NCBI GenBank assembly: GCA_003576905.1
Contig: QEVG01000030.1
Location: forward strand, 1 to 64,000
Length of the DNA stretch: 64,000 nucleotides
Direction: 5' to 3'
Source of the DNA: Planctomycetota bacterium
Lineage (GTDB): Bacteria > Planctomycetota > Phycisphaerae > UBA1845 > UTPLA1
Below, in pieces: positions 62,327 to 64,000 of this stretch (position 1 is the first letter of the stretch; the number at the start of each line of letters is the position of its first letter). A model generated the notes under the pieces. It saw only the letters and a program-made list of their open reading frames with translations, was not told where the DNA came from and made no database searches. Both the position numbers and the translations under genes were made by a program.

Positions 62327-62510
62327 GTGGATTCCCAGGAGGTAAATCGTTTCACTGAGCTCTGAATTCTAGCATGGATCCATGACGGAGAAACGGGCAA
62401 TCTGCTTTAGATTTGTCCGTGCCCGGCCCGGAATTCCGTCGCCGTGATTGCGCGGCCCTGCCTTTCGCGGCCGACCGGGTGGATTATATGGGAACGGAGG
62501 GCGGGGAGAC

Positions 62511-62811
62511 ATGTCCCGCCGGGTGCGGTCTGTGTACGGGAGGCGACTCTTGGGATCGAGGATGCTGACGGTTGTGCTGAAGGAGGGGATGCCGACGGCG
62601 GAGGAAGCGCGAAGGCGCCTGTCGGAGGCGCTGGACGAAGCGCGGGGGCGGGGGATGGCGGCGCTGAAGCTGGTGCACGGGTATGGTTCATCCGGGGCGG
62701 GGGGGCGGGTTTGATTCGGCGATTCGGCTGGCGGTGGAGGCGTGCCCGGCGCTGGAGCATGACCGGGACCTGCTGGGGCGAAACCCGGGTGTGACGATTG
62801 TGGTGCTGTGA
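62511..62811 (+). pseudogene. Broken Smr-like gene (internal deletion plus frameshift)
   Basis: The first frame (62511-62714) gives MLTVVLKEGMPTAEEARRRL ... LKLVHGYGSSGAGGRV then stops. A second frame (62710-62811) continues with FDSAIRLAVEACPALEHD and ends NPGVTIVVL. Whole proteins of this Smr-like kind have about 30-35 residues between the GSSGxGGR loop and the FD-start of the second part, so a central piece is missing and the frame changed. GGAGG lies ten bases before the first ATG. Comparison is from memory of the family. Confidence 0.6.
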
Positions 62812-62833
62812 CGCGTCCGGGGCGGGGGCTATC

Positions 62834-63616
62834 ATGGGGCGGTACCCGGGTGTGGAGGTTGCGCGCGTGTCAACGGGCGAGGAGATCGTGGCGGCGGTGC
62901 GGCGGTCGGAGGTGTCGCTGGCCGAGCAGGTGTCGCAGTGGGAGTCGCTGCCGTACGGGGTGGCGTACTGGAGCGGTGCGTTTCCGGTTTCATCGGAGGC
63001 GAACCAGCTTCGGGACGTGTGGCTGGCGGACGTGGATGGTGCATCGGCCTACGAGCGGGCGGAGGCGTGGTTTTCCGAGCGGGGCGTGGTGTGCGGGCGG
63101 TGGACGGCGGCGAGCGGCCAGCCGGAAGAGCCGGTGGCGCGGCTGCTGGCCGACCGCGGCTGGCGGCGCGTGGAGATGGCAGCGTGGAGCCTGGAGCGGT
63201 GGGACTGGGCGCAGGACGCGGCACAGGCGGATATCCGGGTGCTGCCGGCGCGTGCCATGCCGAAGGCATTTCGGGGGACGTTTGAGTCGGGCGGGGCGGA
63301 GCTGGCGGCGGAGCGGCTGAATGATTCGCGGATCGACGTGTTCGTGGCGCTGCGCGGGGGCGAGCCGGCCGGGCGGATCGGCTATCTCCAGGTGGGGGAC
63401 GTCGCGCGGCTGACGGAGGTTTTCGTTTTGCCGCGGTCGCGCGGGGCGGGGGTGGGGCGGGCGATGGCGGGGCACGTCTTGCGGCTGGCGCGGCGGCTGC
63501 TTCCGAAGGCGCTGGTGGCGTCGGCGCCGTCGGATGATGCCGAGGCCGCGGCGTTTCTCGGGCGATGCGGGTTCATGCGGCGCGCGGTGACGGCGCACTT
63601 CGAGCGCGGGGCGTAG
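62834..63616 (+). CDS. GNAT-family N-acetyltransferase
   Basis: A 260-residue protein whose C-terminal half is a GNAT domain: GRIGYLQVGDVARLTEVFVLP, then SRGAGVGRAMAGHVLRLARR (acetyl-CoA loop R/Q-x-x-G-x-G) and AAAFLGRCGFMRR. The N-terminal half is another, degenerate GNAT-like repeat (YERAEAWFSERG and VARLLADRGWRRVEM). Acceptor unknown. A GGGG run serves as ribosome site. Confidence 0.82.
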   Translation: MGRYPGVEVARVSTGEEIVAAVRRSEVSLAEQVSQWESLPYGVAYWSGAFPVSSEANQLRDVWLADVDGASAYERAEAWFSERGVVCGRWTAASGQPEEPVARLLADRGWRRVEMAAWSLERWDWAQDAAQADIRVLPARAMPKAFRGTFESGGAELAAERLNDSRIDVFVALRGGEPAGRIGYLQVGDVARLTEVFVLPRSRGAGVGRAMAGHVLRLARRLLPKALVASAPSDDAEAAAFLGRCGFMRRAVTAHFERGA

Positions 63617-63641
63617 CGGCGCTCATTCATCGGAAGCGGTA

Positions 63642-63959
63642 TCAGGCGGACTTGACGGCGACGAAGCGCGTGACGCTTCCGAGGTCCTTGATGACGTCGG
63701 TCGTCGCATGGATCGTGCAGGCGTCGCCCTTCTTCGGCTGCACCAGGCGCGGGGCCTTGTTGCGGACCTCCCACGGGCGGCCGCCGCGGCGGCGGACTTC
63801 CATCGAGTCGGCGAGTAGCCTCTTGCGGCGCACGCGTTCGCGCTTGTTGGCGGCATCTTTGCCGAAAAGGCGCGAAAGCGTCTTGGCCGCGGCCTCGCTG
63901 GTGGGCGTCTTGGTGACCGTCAGGCTGATCGTCGTACCGGGCTTGATCTCGCTAGCCAT
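63642..63959 (-). CDS. Small basic protein, probable nucleic-acid or ribosome associate
   Basis: A 105-residue basic protein: EIKPGTTISLTVTKTPTSEA, then RKRLLADSMEVRRRGGRPW (Arg-rich core) and GDACTIHATTDVIKDLGSVTR. GGAG ten to eleven bases before the ATG. I recall similar lone proteins in planctomycetes but no function. It resembles neither a ribosomal protein nor a known DNA binder closely. Confidence 0.75.
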   Translation of the reverse strand: MASEIKPGTTISLTVTKTPTSEAAAKTLSRLFGKDAANKRERVRRKRLLADSMEVRRRGGRPWEVRNKAPRLVQPKKGDACTIHATTDVIKDLGSVTRFVAVKSA

Positions 63960-64000
63960 CGAACCAACTCTCCTCGTGCAATCTCATATTTGGCGAAAAC

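Overview
The window is high-GC DNA with bacterial gene density. Many short overlaps of the ATGA or GTGA type join genes into operons. Several lines of evidence suggest a planctomycete-like bacterium, probably on the Phycisphaerae side that keeps peptidoglycan genes. These include secreted proteins ending in dockerin-like calcium repeats (32.4-33.7 kb and 53.0-55.6 kb), a pyrophosphate-type phosphofructokinase, an archaeal-looking phosphoglucosamine mutase, an intact elongasome block and several small lineage-type proteins. There is no rRNA or marker tree here, so the assignment is inference. I found no rRNA, tRNA, CRISPR array, phage or transposase.

Layout. 0-2.3 kb: lower-GC patch with secreted and membrane proteins of unknown function. 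2.5-5.6 kb: dciA-gyrB, start overlapping stop. 6-13.8 kb: aerobic respiration block with a membrane protein, a diheme lipoprotein cytochrome c, ccoN, ccoO, two tiny membrane proteins, a CcoI-type copper ATPase, a SafE/DsbD-like membrane protein and a DUF4405-like protein. 14-17.6 kb: two multi-pass glycosyltransferases and a metallo-beta-lactamase-fold hydrolase. 17.7-24.1 kb (minus): signalling operon of a CheR methyltransferase, a 1475-residue hybrid histidine kinase and a response regulator with a SpoIIE-type phosphatase. 24.3-25.2 kb: yidD and trmB. 25.3-29.7 kb: MacB-like permease, DUF4331-like secreted protein, TPR lipoprotein and an unknown protein.

30.0-33.7 kb (minus): 2-methylcitrate-type synthase, methylisocitrate lyase and a secreted transglutaminase-fold protein. 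34.3-43.6 kb (minus): lnt, HEAT lipoprotein, mreD, PBP2 and rodA, followed by moaC and a glycosyltransferase. This block couples lipoprotein maturation to lateral wall growth. 43.7-44.3 kb: probable toxin/zinc-finger antitoxin pair. 44.3-47.6 kb: EVE protein, glmM, an 87-residue protein and an NtrB-like kinase. 47.9-48.6 kb: a lipoprotein gene bracketed by 110-bp direct repeats. 48.6-52.7 kb (minus): HlyD/ATPase/permease exporter operon interrupted by a VapBC-type module whose PIN toxin has lost a catalytic glutamate. 53.0-55.6 kb: matrixin-like metalloprotease with a strong terminator behind it. 55.8-64 kb: small lipoprotein, zinc alcohol dehydrogenase, a degenerate amidase-like protein, methyltransferase, glycosyltransferase-like membrane protein, PPi-phosphofructokinase, a broken Smr-like gene, a GNAT acetyltransferase and a basic 105-residue protein.

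The most notable observations are three. First, the toxin-antitoxin module sits in the exporter operon with the orphaned last 28 codons of a second ATPase still attached to the permease. Second, 110-bp direct repeats, each with a perfect 9-bp hairpin, bracket a single lipoprotein gene. Third, the cbb3-type oxidase locus seems to use a lipid-anchored diheme cytochrome and two undescribed mini-membrane proteins where CcoP and CcoQ are expected.
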